NCBI GenBank assembly: GCA_910586015.1
Contig: CAJUGJ010000021.1
Location: 1 to 63,311 of the forward strand
Direction: 5' to 3'
DNA length: 63,311 nt
Origin: an uncultured Lachnospiraceae bacterium
Lineage (GTDB): Bacteria; Bacillota; Clostridia; Lachnospirales; Lachnospiraceae
Shown: piece by piece, positions 44,750-52,198 of the stretch
Numbering within the stretch: the first letter of the stretch is position 1
How the letters are laid out: the number at the start of each line of letters is the position of its first letter
Translations under genes and position numbers: made by a program
Notes under the pieces: generated by a model
Told to the model about the DNA's origin: nothing
The model's input: only the letters and a program-made list of their open reading frames with translations
Database searches by the model: none

Positions 44750-46684
44750 TTATAATGCTTCTAACTCTTTTATCCACATTGTTACACAGGCATCACTTGG
44801 CATTCGTAGATCTCCTCTTGGAGAAAGTGAAATAGAACCCACTTTTGGCCCATCTGGTAGACAAGAACGTTTAAACTGTTGTGAAAAAAATCTGCGATAA
44901 AATACTTTCAGCCATTTTAATATAACCTCTGATTCAAAATGTCCTGTAAATGCTAAAACTGCTAAACGGTAGATTTTGGATGGTGGAAATCCAAAACGCA
45001 TCATATAGTATAAATAAAAATCATGTAGTTCATATGGCCCTACTAAATCTTCTGTTTTCTGAGAAATCTTTCCATCTGAAGGAGGAAGTAATTCTGGACT
45101 GACTGGTGTATCCAACACATCTTGTAAGATATGACGTAAAGCATTATTATTTGTCTGTTCAGCAAAATAGGAAACTAAATAACGTACTAAAGTTTTTGGT
45201 ACAGATGCGTTGACTCCATACATCGACATATGATCTCCATTATAGGTTGCCCATCCTAACGCCAATTCGGACATATCACCAGTTCCAATCACCATTCCAT
45301 TATATTCATTTGCCAAATCCATCAACACTTGGGTGCGTTCTCTTGCCTGTGCATTTTCATATGTCACATCATGGTTTAAAAGATCATGACCTATATCTTT
45401 TAGGTGTCTGGAAACGGCTTCTTCTATTCTTATCTCACGAAATGTAACCTGCATCTGTTTTATTAATTCTACCGCATTTTGGTATGTGCGATCTGTTGTT
45501 CCAAAACATGGCATGGTTACAGCAATAATTCCTTTTGGATCTAAAGACAGCATATCAAATGTCTTTTTAGCAATAATTAAAGCTAATGTAGAATCTAATC
45601 CTCCTGAAATTCCGACAACGACCGTTTTACAATTTGTGTGCATCAGCCGCTTTTTTAATCCTATTGCCTGAAGCATTAAAATTTCTTGACATCTGTTTTC
45701 TCTCTCCTTTTTGTCTGTTGGTACAAAGGGAGAAGAATCAATAAAACGTGTTAATACTGTTTCTGGGAGCTGTTTTTTTATATCGTCTTGAATAGATGGT
45801 ATAGAATAAGAAACCGTAACATATCCTGTTTTATCCTCTGGAAATGTTGAAATTCTCCGACGTTCTGAACTTAAACGACCTAAATCTATCTCTGAAATAA
45901 TCAAACCTGTAGAAAAACGTTCTGATTGTTTTAATAAAATCCCATTTTCTGCAATCATATTATGACCTGAAAATACCAAATCCGTTGTGGATTCTCCTTC
46001 TCCAGCATCGGCATATAAATAAGCACAAATAAGTCTTGCCGACTGCCCACCTACAAGTTCCAAACGATAATTATTTTTCCCTGTCGTTTCATCACTTGCG
46101 GAAGGATTTGCAATAATATATGCTCCTGCCATAGTATGTGCTCCACTTGGTGGCTGTGAAACCCAGAGATCTTCACATACTTCAATTGCTGTCACTAAAT
46201 TTTGTACTTCTTTACAAGAAAATAATAACTGACTTCCAAAAGGGATCTGTTCTCCAAAAAAATCGACTGATTCAACCGTTTTGTTACCAGAACTAAAATA
46301 TCTAGCTTCATAAAATTCCGAATAATTTGGTATATTTAATTTTGGAACAAAACCTAATATAGTTCCATTTTGTACTGCAGCTGCTATATTATAAAGTCTG
46401 TTTTCTTTAAAAAACGGCAATCCTACAATAGTAAGTAGAGCCATTCTCTTTGTGGCTTGAGCGATTTCTTTTAAACTTTTTTTTGCTTCAATTAACAGAG
46501 TTTCCTGTAAAAAGAGATCTCCACAAGTATATCCTGTAATACATAATTCTGGAAAAACTAACACGAATACTTTTTGTTTTTCTGCCTCTTGAATTAAACT
46601 TATAATCTGTTGTGTGTTATAACTACAATCCGCTACTCGTACCTTTGGCGTTCCTGTTGCTACTTTAATAAATCCGTGTTTCAT
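44750..46684 (-). CDS. nadE: Glutamine-dependent NAD+ synthetase
   Basis: NadE amidates nicotinic acid adenine dinucleotide to NAD+ with glutamine and ATP. The 644 residues comprise an N-terminal nitrilase-type glutaminase with VFPELCITGYTCGDLF (catalytic Glu), PKLNIPNYSEFYEARYF (Lys) and EVCEDLWVSQPPSG (Cys), and a C-terminal synthetase with the P-loop SGGLDSTLAL near residue 355. AAAGGAG precedes the ATG. Downstream of a 540-bp gap that holds unexplained structured sequence and the end of a tnpB element. Confidence 0.97.
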   Translation of the reverse strand: MKHGFIKVATGTPKVRVADCSYNTQQIISLIQEAEKQKVFVLVFPELCITGYTCGDLFLQETLLIEAKKSLKEIAQATKRMALLTIVGLPFFKENRLYNIAAAVQNGTILGFVPKLNIPNYSEFYEARYFSSGNKTVESVDFFGEQIPFGSQLLFSCKEVQNLVTAIEVCEDLWVSQPPSGAHTMAGAYIIANPSASDETTGKNNYRLELVGGQSARLICAYLYADAGEGESTTDLVFSGHNMIAENGILLKQSERFSTGLIISEIDLGRLSSERRRISTFPEDKTGYVTVSYSIPSIQDDIKKQLPETVLTRFIDSSPFVPTDKKERENRCQEILMLQAIGLKKRLMHTNCKTVVVGISGGLDSTLALIIAKKTFDMLSLDPKGIIAVTMPCFGTTDRTYQNAVELIKQMQVTFREIRIEEAVSRHLKDIGHDLLNHDVTYENAQARERTQVLMDLANEYNGMVIGTGDMSELALGWATYNGDHMSMYGVNASVPKTLVRYLVSYFAEQTNNNALRHILQDVLDTPVSPELLPPSDGKISQKTEDLVGPYELHDFYLYYMMRFGFPPSKIYRLAVLAFTGHFESEVILKWLKVFYRRFFSQQFKRSCLPDGPKVGSISLSPRGDLRMPSDACVTMWIKELEAL

Positions 46685-46738
46685 ACATAAACTCCTTTCG
46701 TTTGTCGTAAGATTTTCGTAAAAAACTCTATCCTATGT

Positions 46739-47135
46739 TATAATCTATCCATAGAAAAAACCATTAAATGCCTTCGTATCAAAGACACTCTTTGTACTTT
46801 GATAAGTTAACATAAGAGGTTTTTCACATAAGTCGTTGTGAAAGTAAAATCTGAAACATATAGAAAATCTACTGCATGACATGAAAAGTCTTCGTACCGG
46901 ATGCAGTTCCAGTAGAGTATATTTTTGTTGGAAAGGATGAATGACCACTAGGAAACGGTAAGCGTCAACCATCCTATGATGTAACGCTACGAAAGGTAAA
47001 ATACTGATCGGGGTTGAAAGGTCGGAGGTGAAAACTGTTCCTACTACTGAGCAATTCCAAACCTATGGTCTTTTGTCATGGGTAGTTGACATTTCTACCT
47101 TCATGAAAATATCCATGTATCTTTTATAATCTAAA
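46739..47135 (+). ncRNA. Unassigned structured noncoding region, strand provisional
   Basis: No credible gene lies here, yet the sequence is rich in local stems: TATCAAAG/CTTTGATA (46777-46804), TTTCACA/TGTGAAA (46822-46843), ACTGCAT/ATGCAGT within TCTACT/AGTAGA (46868-46916), AGCGT-CATC/GATG-ACGCT (46961-46987) and GGTAG/CTACC (47081-47099). It is less AT-rich than ordinary spacers. A TATAAT at 46739-46744 on the plus strand could start a transcript. It could be a small structured RNA, part of an IS605-type guide RNA or element, or a nadE leader on the other strand. Confidence 0.35.
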
Positions 47136-47224
47136 TTAAATATGAACTTTCCCCCACTTACTCTTGTAACTCTGCTAAGAGGCGGGGACTTCGTAAGAAG
47201 ATTGGTATTTTCGTTTTCACCTTT

Positions 47225-48475
47225 TCAGGTAACCCTTATTCTTACAGGCGTATCCACTTCGCCTCTACTGTATAGAGTATCTAAACTCACAACGCTACTT
47301 TTTCTTAAAATATTCAATGCACCATTTATATCTGCATTCAGAAGCTTTCCACTTGCAGTTTTGTATAGTCCTCTTTGTATACGCTTTCCGCTGAAACGGT
47401 AAGACTGCGGGTTATCTGCATTATAAACAGGAATCCTATCTTTGTCCCAGAACGATGCCTTTGAAGTATAGCTTTCTTCCTGTTTAACAAAAACAATGCT
47501 GTTTAATTCACACAAATATTCCAGTTTTGAACGTAATTTCCCATATGGAATACTAACAAAATTCTGATGATTCTGTTTCCCCATACCAGCATTACACTGG
47601 AATGTTTCATGATAGCCGGTTACCAGAGTACCTATATCATGTTGGATACAGTAATGGAGGATCCTCTTTGCAGTTTTACTCATGTAATCATTCATTTGTC
47701 TGTTTCTTTTATCTGCTAAAATTTTCTGGTGGTTTGTCGTTCTTCTTTTCTCTCCTTGTTTGTCCTTGATCCTTTCCAGTCTTGCGTTTTCCTTGTTGAA
47801 CCATTGGTTCATCGATTTCAGTCTTCTTCCGTCAACGATGAAACTTTTTCCTTCACTTGATACAGCGGTTACAAGATTATTCACGCCCAAATCCAGGGCA
47901 AGTGCATTGTTTTTGTTAAGATTTCTCTGAATACATCCAGCTTCATGAATATACTGGATCTCAAAGAACCTTGCTCCTGATTTCGGAATGATCCTGATTT
48001 CCTTGATCGGCTTTCCAATCAGTATCGGCGGTATGGTAATTTCAACAGGGTCATGTGTTTTCTTGAATAGATTCGAATATGGAAGGATCAACTTATTTCC
48101 ATTCAGCCTGATAAATCCTATCACAAGTGTAGTAAATCCGTCTTTTTTAAGATAACGGGGAAATTTACAATCCCTGAAAGAATATTTACCTTTTTTTGCA
48201 AGTTTCAATAATCCAAAAAAACTTTTAAATGCACCATCTACTTCTTTTAAAATTTTTTGTGCCATATTGGAATTGAGCATTTTATAATTTGGACTGTTTT
48301 TCAGCAAAGTATAATTCTTTTCATAGTTGAGATATTCGCCCTCTGTGAAGTAATACTGACGGATATGATAGATTGCTTCATTGGCAAGGTTTTTGGCTGT
48401 ATGACACAATTCTCTTAAAATATAGTATTCTTCTTTTGACAGATGTTTCACTTGTTGCTTTACGGTAAGATACAT
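47225..48475 (-). CDS. tnpB: TnpB, RNA-guided endonuclease of an IS605-type element
   Basis: The 416-residue protein is full length for TnpB, the ancestor-like relative of Cas12 that cuts DNA using a guide RNA from the element's right end. The RuvC-like residues are visible: D195 in ALALDLGVNNLVTAV, Glu at 333-334 in VKQEESYTSKASF, and D382 in LLNADINGALNIL. The usual CxxC zinc ribbon between the second and third is absent, as in one TnpB subgroup. The start has AAAGGAG upstream. With all three catalytic residues kept it may be active. Confidence 0.93.
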   Translation of the reverse strand: MYLTVKQQVKHLSKEEYYILRELCHTAKNLANEAIYHIRQYYFTEGEYLNYEKNYTLLKNSPNYKMLNSNMAQKILKEVDGAFKSFFGLLKLAKKGKYSFRDCKFPRYLKKDGFTTLVIGFIRLNGNKLILPYSNLFKKTHDPVEITIPPILIGKPIKEIRIIPKSGARFFEIQYIHEAGCIQRNLNKNNALALDLGVNNLVTAVSSEGKSFIVDGRRLKSMNQWFNKENARLERIKDKQGEKRRTTNHQKILADKRNRQMNDYMSKTAKRILHYCIQHDIGTLVTGYHETFQCNAGMGKQNHQNFVSIPYGKLRSKLEYLCELNSIVFVKQEESYTSKASFWDKDRIPVYNADNPQSYRFSGKRIQRGLYKTASGKLLNADINGALNILRKSSVVSLDTLYSRGEVDTPVRIRVT

Positions 48476-48520
48476 CGTTTTTCTCCTTTCTTTCGTATTT
48501 AGGATAGTTCCTATGTATCT

Positions 48521-48549
48521 ATTATAGCATATATTTTACGGATTATCAA
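48521..48549 (-). promoter_or_regulatory. tnpB promoter
   Basis: TTGATA (48544-48549) and TATAAT (48521-48526) on the minus strand with 17 bp between them, 45 bp before the tnpB start. Confidence 0.75.
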
Positions 48550-48564
48550 TTATTTTAGTAAAAG

Positions 48565-48625
48565 TTGGCAGAATAACCCCACGTTCGCTTATTTCGTTCG
48601 CTTAGAAGTAGGAGTGTTCTGCCAA
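48565..48625 (-). terminator. Hairpin TTGGCAGAA...TTCTGCCAA
   Basis: A 9-bp perfect outer stem encloses a long loop with two copies of AAGCGAACG. On the minus strand AACTTTTAC follows. It ends the MFS transcript or is the left-end structure of the tnpB element. Confidence 0.5.
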
Positions 48626-48691
48626 AATTTAGATAAAATCAAGATATTTTTATCATAACATTGACTTATAAATAATATTACATGATAATTG

Positions 48692-49945
48692 TTATTTTAA
48701 CTCTGTTACAAATTTTTTAAAAATATTTCTAGTGCTTATAGCAATGATAAGTGATACAACTCCTGAAAAAAGGACAACAACATATTCAAAACTTTTACAA
48801 ATTTCAAATAAAATACCATATAACGCATTGCCTAATGGCTGTGCACACATAGAAAAAGTAAGAACAACCGCAATCACCTTGCCAATTAAATTCTGTGGCG
48901 TTTCTGTTTGTATAAAAGACAGCATCTGTATAGAAAAAATTGTTGAAAATACCATAATAATAAAACAGCATATAGTTATAACAATATAATTTATTATTCC
49001 CGACGAAAAAAGGATTAATGCAGCTCCAATAGGAAATACACATATAGCACAAGTTATTATCAAATTACCTGCCTTTTGAATAGATAGTTTTTTTGAAAAA
49101 ATACCTGTGCAAATTCCTCCCGTCAATCCTCCTGCTGCCAAAGCTGCCTGTGCAAAACCGTAAAGTTTGTTTGCCTGTGCTGCCTCTAAATCGAATACTT
49201 CTGTTATCAAATATGGTAATGCAACCATAATCATTGCAGATAAAAATAAATTGATTCCACAAACTACTATAACAGTTTTTCCAATAATCGATTTATCTTT
49301 GTGTATAAACCGAATACTTTCTGTAAAATCTGTTTTTGCTATTTTCCATATACTCCCATTTGAATTTGGTTTTCGAAATGGTATTTTAATAAAAATTTCC
49401 ATAACTGCTGATATCACAAAACATATCATGCAAACCCATAATATAGGCTTAATTCCATATGTACTGTATAAAATTCCTCCAAGGACTGGACCTATCAAAG
49501 ATGCAAAAGAACTTATTGTATTGATAATAGAATTTGCTGTCATAAAATGATTTTGATCTACCAATGCAGGAATACTTGCCTGTACAGAAGGCTGATATGC
49601 ACCTGCAATACCATATAAAAGCATTAGTGTAACCGTCAATAAAACAATAAGATTTACTCCATTCATAAGCAGAGAAAATGCCAATATAATTGTTGCTGTA
49701 AAGAAATCTAATATTACCATAACATTTCTTTTATTTACTCTGTCTGCAACAATACCTCCTACAGGCGATAACAGAACAGAAGGAATAAACGCACATGCCA
49801 TAACTGTTCCATAAAGTGCTGATGAACCTGTCAGATTTAATAAATATAATGGTAATGCAAATCTTAATGTAGCATTACCAAACAGAGAAATAATCTGTCC
49901 AATAACAACTAATGTAAAATCTTTTGAAAATAGTTTTTGATTCAT
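48692..49945 (-). CDS. MFS efflux transporter (DHA3/MefA-like)
   Basis: A 417-residue membrane protein with about twelve hydrophobic segments. The loop 2-3 motif appears as GGIVADRVNKRNVMVILDF near residue 63, and the N-terminus FSKDFTLVVIGQIISLFGNA is typical of MefA-like drug and macrolide exporters. ATGGAGG precedes its ATG. It lies downstream of a TetR gene and of a 19-codon leader ORF with an excellent ribosome binding site. Drug export is inferred; the actual substrate cannot be read from sequence. Confidence 0.9.
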   Translation of the reverse strand: MNQKLFSKDFTLVVIGQIISLFGNATLRFALPLYLLNLTGSSALYGTVMACAFIPSVLLSPVGGIVADRVNKRNVMVILDFFTATIILAFSLLMNGVNLIVLLTVTLMLLYGIAGAYQPSVQASIPALVDQNHFMTANSIINTISSFASLIGPVLGGILYSTYGIKPILWVCMICFVISAVMEIFIKIPFRKPNSNGSIWKIAKTDFTESIRFIHKDKSIIGKTVIVVCGINLFLSAMIMVALPYLITEVFDLEAAQANKLYGFAQAALAAGGLTGGICTGIFSKKLSIQKAGNLIITCAICVFPIGAALILFSSGIINYIVITICCFIIMVFSTIFSIQMLSFIQTETPQNLIGKVIAVVLTFSMCAQPLGNALYGILFEICKSFEYVVVLFSGVVSLIIAISTRNIFKKFVTELK

Positions 49946-49976
49946 TTTTAAACCTCCATTTTTTCTATTCCTTTTG

Positions 49977-50036
49977 CTAGAATCTGATATATAAAATTAA
50001 TTTGCTAATGGAATTTATATCTATAATAGTCTTCAT
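49977..50036 (-). CDS. 19-residue leader peptide upstream of the MFS gene
   Basis: ATG at 50034-50036 follows AAGGAG by five bases and opens a 19-codon frame, MKTIIDINSISKLILYIRF, ending in TAG 28 bp before the MFS ribosome binding region. The Ile/Ser-rich peptide ahead of an efflux gene suggests translation-dependent control, as in leader peptides of drug-resistance genes. It may be a fortuitous short frame, but its ribosome binding site is as good as that of any gene nearby. Confidence 0.5.
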   Translation of the reverse strand: MKTIIDINSISKLILYIRF

Positions 50037-50049
50037 AGTATCTCCTTTT

Positions 50050-50068
50050 AGTACCGCGCGTTGGTATG
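50050..50068. promoter_or_regulatory. Possible second TetR half-site pair
   Basis: AGTACC and GGTATG are separated by seven bases just upstream of the leader peptide. On the minus strand the start CATACCAA equals the first half of the operator at 50782-50796, although the spacing differs. Confidence 0.4.
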
Positions 50069-50109
50069 TATTTTTTTAAATTTTTTTGTCCTTTTTATAA
50101 GGCAGAAGT

Positions 50110-50763
50110 TCACTTATTCTTTTGACATATAACTGTCAGTTCTCGTACTCTTTCTAACATTTCTTCATCTATAATATCTAATCCAAAACCTTTCAGCATC
50201 TGACCAAATATCTTAAACTTACAATAGGATTCATCTACAGAACTATCAAATATCAAAGGATTTGTCCAGATATTCGCTATAAATATAATTAATTCTGACA
50301 ACTGTTCTGGATAATCTGTTTCAATAGAACCATCTGAAATACCTTGTTTTATAATTGGTAAAATATAGTTTGGAGCTACTTCCTGTATCGTATCATGTAA
50401 AAGATAAAAAAGAAGTTTTGGATTATTATAAAAATTGGGGGCTACTGTAAATATATCATTCTGTACAGGTCGATTGATTGATTCTTTGAAAATAGCTTTC
50501 AGCTTTTCTTTACCATTCAAATTAGGATTATCACGAATAACTAAAAGCATCTGATTGGATTCTTCTGTTATTTTATCTGTAACAGCAACTAAAATATCTT
50601 CTTTTGACTTAAAATGATGATAGATTGCCCCTTTACTAAGTCCTCCTAAATTATGAATAATATCTTGAATTGATGTATGTTCATATCCCTTTTCCATAAA
50701 CAAGCGAAAGGAAACATCCAATATTAAATTAACTGTTTCTTCTGGATGCTTATTTCTTGCCAC
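50110..50763 (-). CDS. TetR-family transcriptional regulator
   Basis: A 217-residue repressor. The N-terminal helix-turn-helix region is FMEKGYEHTSIQDIIHNLGG then LSKGAIYHHFKSKEDIL, the classic TetR pattern. The C-terminal ligand domain diverges. It starts at GTG 50763, nine bases after AAGGAGG. The gene overlaps a promoter with a perfect palindrome and precedes the MFS gene, so it most likely represses itself and the pump until a substrate binds. Confidence 0.93.
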   Translation of the reverse strand: MARNKHPEETVNLILDVSFRLFMEKGYEHTSIQDIIHNLGGLSKGAIYHHFKSKEDILVAVTDKITEESNQMLLVIRDNPNLNGKEKLKAIFKESINRPVQNDIFTVAPNFYNNPKLLFYLLHDTIQEVAPNYILPIIKQGISDGSIETDYPEQLSELIIFIANIWTNPLIFDSSVDESYCKFKIFGQMLKGFGLDIIDEEMLERVRELTVICQKNK

Positions 50764-50781
50764 TGTTTTTTACCTCCTTAA

Positions 50782-50832
50782 CATACCAATGGTATGATTT
50801 AAACATTATCATATTAGCAGTTGATTTGTCAA
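50782..50832 (-). promoter_or_regulatory. tetR promoter with palindromic operator
   Basis: TTGACA (50827-50832) and GATAAT (50805-50810) on the minus strand are 16 bp apart. Just downstream CATACC-AAT-GGTATG (50782-50796) is a perfect palindrome at the expected transcript start, a good TetR operator. Confidence 0.7.
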
Positions 50833-50866
50833 GATATTTTTTAATATAACAAGTATAGACAATTCC

Positions 50867-50895
50867 TTGCTGATTTCTTTAGATGAGTGTATAAT
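50867..50895 (+). promoter_or_regulatory. Promoter of the radical SAM gene
   Basis: TTGCTG (50867-50872) and TATAAT (50890-50895) with a 17-bp spacer, 40 bp before the ATG. Confidence 0.7.
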
Positions 50896-50934
50896 AATTT
50901 TTTAAAAAGATATTGTATGATAGGAGTAAACTTT

Positions 50935-51855
50935 ATGCAGAATATATCTATTAGATCTAAAACCTGTAATCTCTGTCCAAGAAATTGTGCTTCTTTACGG
51001 ATAGATAATCATATTGGCAGGTGTGGTATGTCTTGGGACTTAAAGGCAGCAAAAGCTTCTCTACATTTTTGGGAAGAGCCTTGTATTTCTGGTACGAAAG
51101 GCTCTGGAACCGTCTTTTTCTCTGGCTGTCCACTTGGCTGTGTTTACTGTCAAAATAGAGAAATTGCACTTGGTTTATCTGGAAAAGTTATTTCAGAAAC
51201 TCGTCTGGGTGAAATCTTTTTAGAACTTCAAAGCAAAGGAGCAAATAATATTAATCTTGTTACTCCAACCCATTATATTCTTTCTATTAAAAAAGCTTTG
51301 ATAGTAGCGAAGCGAAATGGTCTTACTATTCCTATTGTCTATAATACAAGTGGTTATGAATTAGTGGAAAGTTTGCAGTTACTGGATGGTCTGATTGACA
51401 TTTATCTACCTGATTTAAAATACTATTCCAGTGAACTATCTACACGTTATTCTAAGGCTTCGGATTATTTTACTTACGCATCTTCTGCCATTAAGGAGAT
51501 GTTTCGTCAGGTGGGTACCCCTATTTTTAAAAAGGTTTCTTCTCAAGATCTTATGACACGTGGAATTATTGTTCGTCATCTTGTTCTTCCCGGACAGATA
51601 AAAGATTCCAAAAATGTTCTTCGTTATCTCTATGAAACATATGGAGATCAAATTTATATCAGTATTTTAAATCAATATACTCCTGTGGCAAAAAATCTTT
51701 CTCTCTATCCTGAACTTTGTAGAACTTTAACACAGGAAGAATATAATGAAATTGTGGACTATGCTATAGAACTTGGTATTGAAAATGGATTTATTCAAGA
51801 AGGAGAAACTGCAAAAGAAAGCTTTATTCCTCCATTTGATTATGAAGGACTTTAG
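50935..51855 (+). CDS. Radical SAM protein, PflX type
   Basis: The 306-residue product starts at ATG 50935, eight bases after AGGAG. An N-terminal cysteine set CNLCPRNC and GRCGM precedes the radical SAM motif FFSGCPLGCVYCQNREIALG with CxxxCxxC binding the 4Fe-4S cluster and S-adenosylmethionine. The pattern matches COG1313 (PflX), relatives of pyruvate formate-lyase activating enzymes whose targets are mostly unknown. No glycyl radical enzyme is next to it. It ends at the hairpin 51869-51928 facing the 6S RNA candidate. Confidence 0.88.
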   Translation: MQNISIRSKTCNLCPRNCASLRIDNHIGRCGMSWDLKAAKASLHFWEEPCISGTKGSGTVFFSGCPLGCVYCQNREIALGLSGKVISETRLGEIFLELQSKGANNINLVTPTHYILSIKKALIVAKRNGLTIPIVYNTSGYELVESLQLLDGLIDIYLPDLKYYSSELSTRYSKASDYFTYASSAIKEMFRQVGTPIFKKVSSQDLMTRGIIVRHLVLPGQIKDSKNVLRYLYETYGDQIYISILNQYTPVAKNLSLYPELCRTLTQEEYNEIVDYAIELGIENGFIQEGETAKESFIPPFDYEGL

Positions 51856-51868
51856 AAATAAATTCACA

Positions 51869-51928
51869 GGAGCTGTTGCAAAACAAGAATTTTTATCTAT
51901 AGAATAAATCTTATTTTGCAACAGCTCC
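51869..51928. terminator. Long bidirectional hairpin GGAGCTGTTGCAAAA...
   Basis: GGAGCTGTTGCAAAA and TTTTGCAACAGCTCC form a perfect 15-bp stem with a further partly paired interior. It ends the radical SAM transcript and, on the other strand, the 6S RNA candidate. Sequence relatives occur at 7599-7646 and 62301-62328. Confidence 0.8.
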
Positions 51929-51934
51929 TTCTTT

Positions 51935-52130
51935 AGTTAAACCCCCAAAATGCCGGCTCTTGTATTTTGACTCCTAGCAAAGCTAGGTGGGTGACCGCAC
52001 GTAAGGTTCTGTCTTCCACTGCACAATCGGAGGCCTGACATAGACTTACAAATATAGGAATCCCGTTTAAAGTAAATGTAGGTTCAAAATGACAAGAGTT
52101 ATCGTACACCCCAGGAATTTCGTTTCATCT
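51935..52130 (-). ncRNA. ssrS: 6S RNA candidate
   Basis: The transcript of about 195 nt is a long rod. Its ends pair AAATTCCTGGGGTG with CATTTTGGGGGTTT through many G-U pairs, and next CTCTTGTCATTTTGA pairs with TCAAAATACAAGAG over 14 bp with one bulge. A large central open region follows, then a small CCTAGC/GCTAGG hairpin. Such a rod with a central bubble mimics an open promoter and binds sigma-A RNA polymerase. A TTGATA-17-TATAAT promoter lies right upstream and a terminator downstream. I assign 6S by architecture, size and transcription signals, without a covariance search. Confidence 0.7.
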
Positions 52131-52136
52131 GCCTTT

Positions 52137-52165
52137 ATTATATCCTATCTCTTGTATTTTATCAA
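52137..52165 (-). promoter_or_regulatory. Promoter of the 6S RNA candidate
   Basis: TTGATA (52160-52165) and TATAAT (52137-52142) with 17 bp between them on the minus strand; the RNA starts near 52130. Confidence 0.8.
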
Positions 52166-52198
52166 GAACTTTTTCATAAAATATCTGTCAATTCATCC

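Larger units (their letters stand above)
47140..48560 (-). mobile_element. Lone tnpB element of the IS200/IS605 superfamily (IS1341-like)
   Basis: The element holds tnpB only; no Y1 transposase tnpA is present. After the tnpB stop, the minus strand has a hairpin built from CCCC-CTCTT and AAGAG-GGGG (about 47148-47188) followed by AAAGTTCA, typical of a right end and the 3' part of the guide RNA. At the left, TTTTAC lies just before the tnpB promoter at about 48555. The exact ends are estimates. Confidence 0.65.

Noticed and set aside
46745..46972. 75-codon minus-strand frame upstream of nadE
   Set aside because: No ribosome binding site, no family resemblance, and the underlying DNA is better explained by stem-loop structure.
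46690..47130. RNase P, tmRNA or a group I or II intron
   Set aside because: The universally conserved core strings of these RNAs, such as the GAGGAAAGTCC region of RNase P and the tRNA-like end of tmRNA, are missing on both strands.
49167..49550. 127-codon plus-strand frame
   Set aside because: Antisense to the MFS transporter; an artefact of hydrophobic codon complement.
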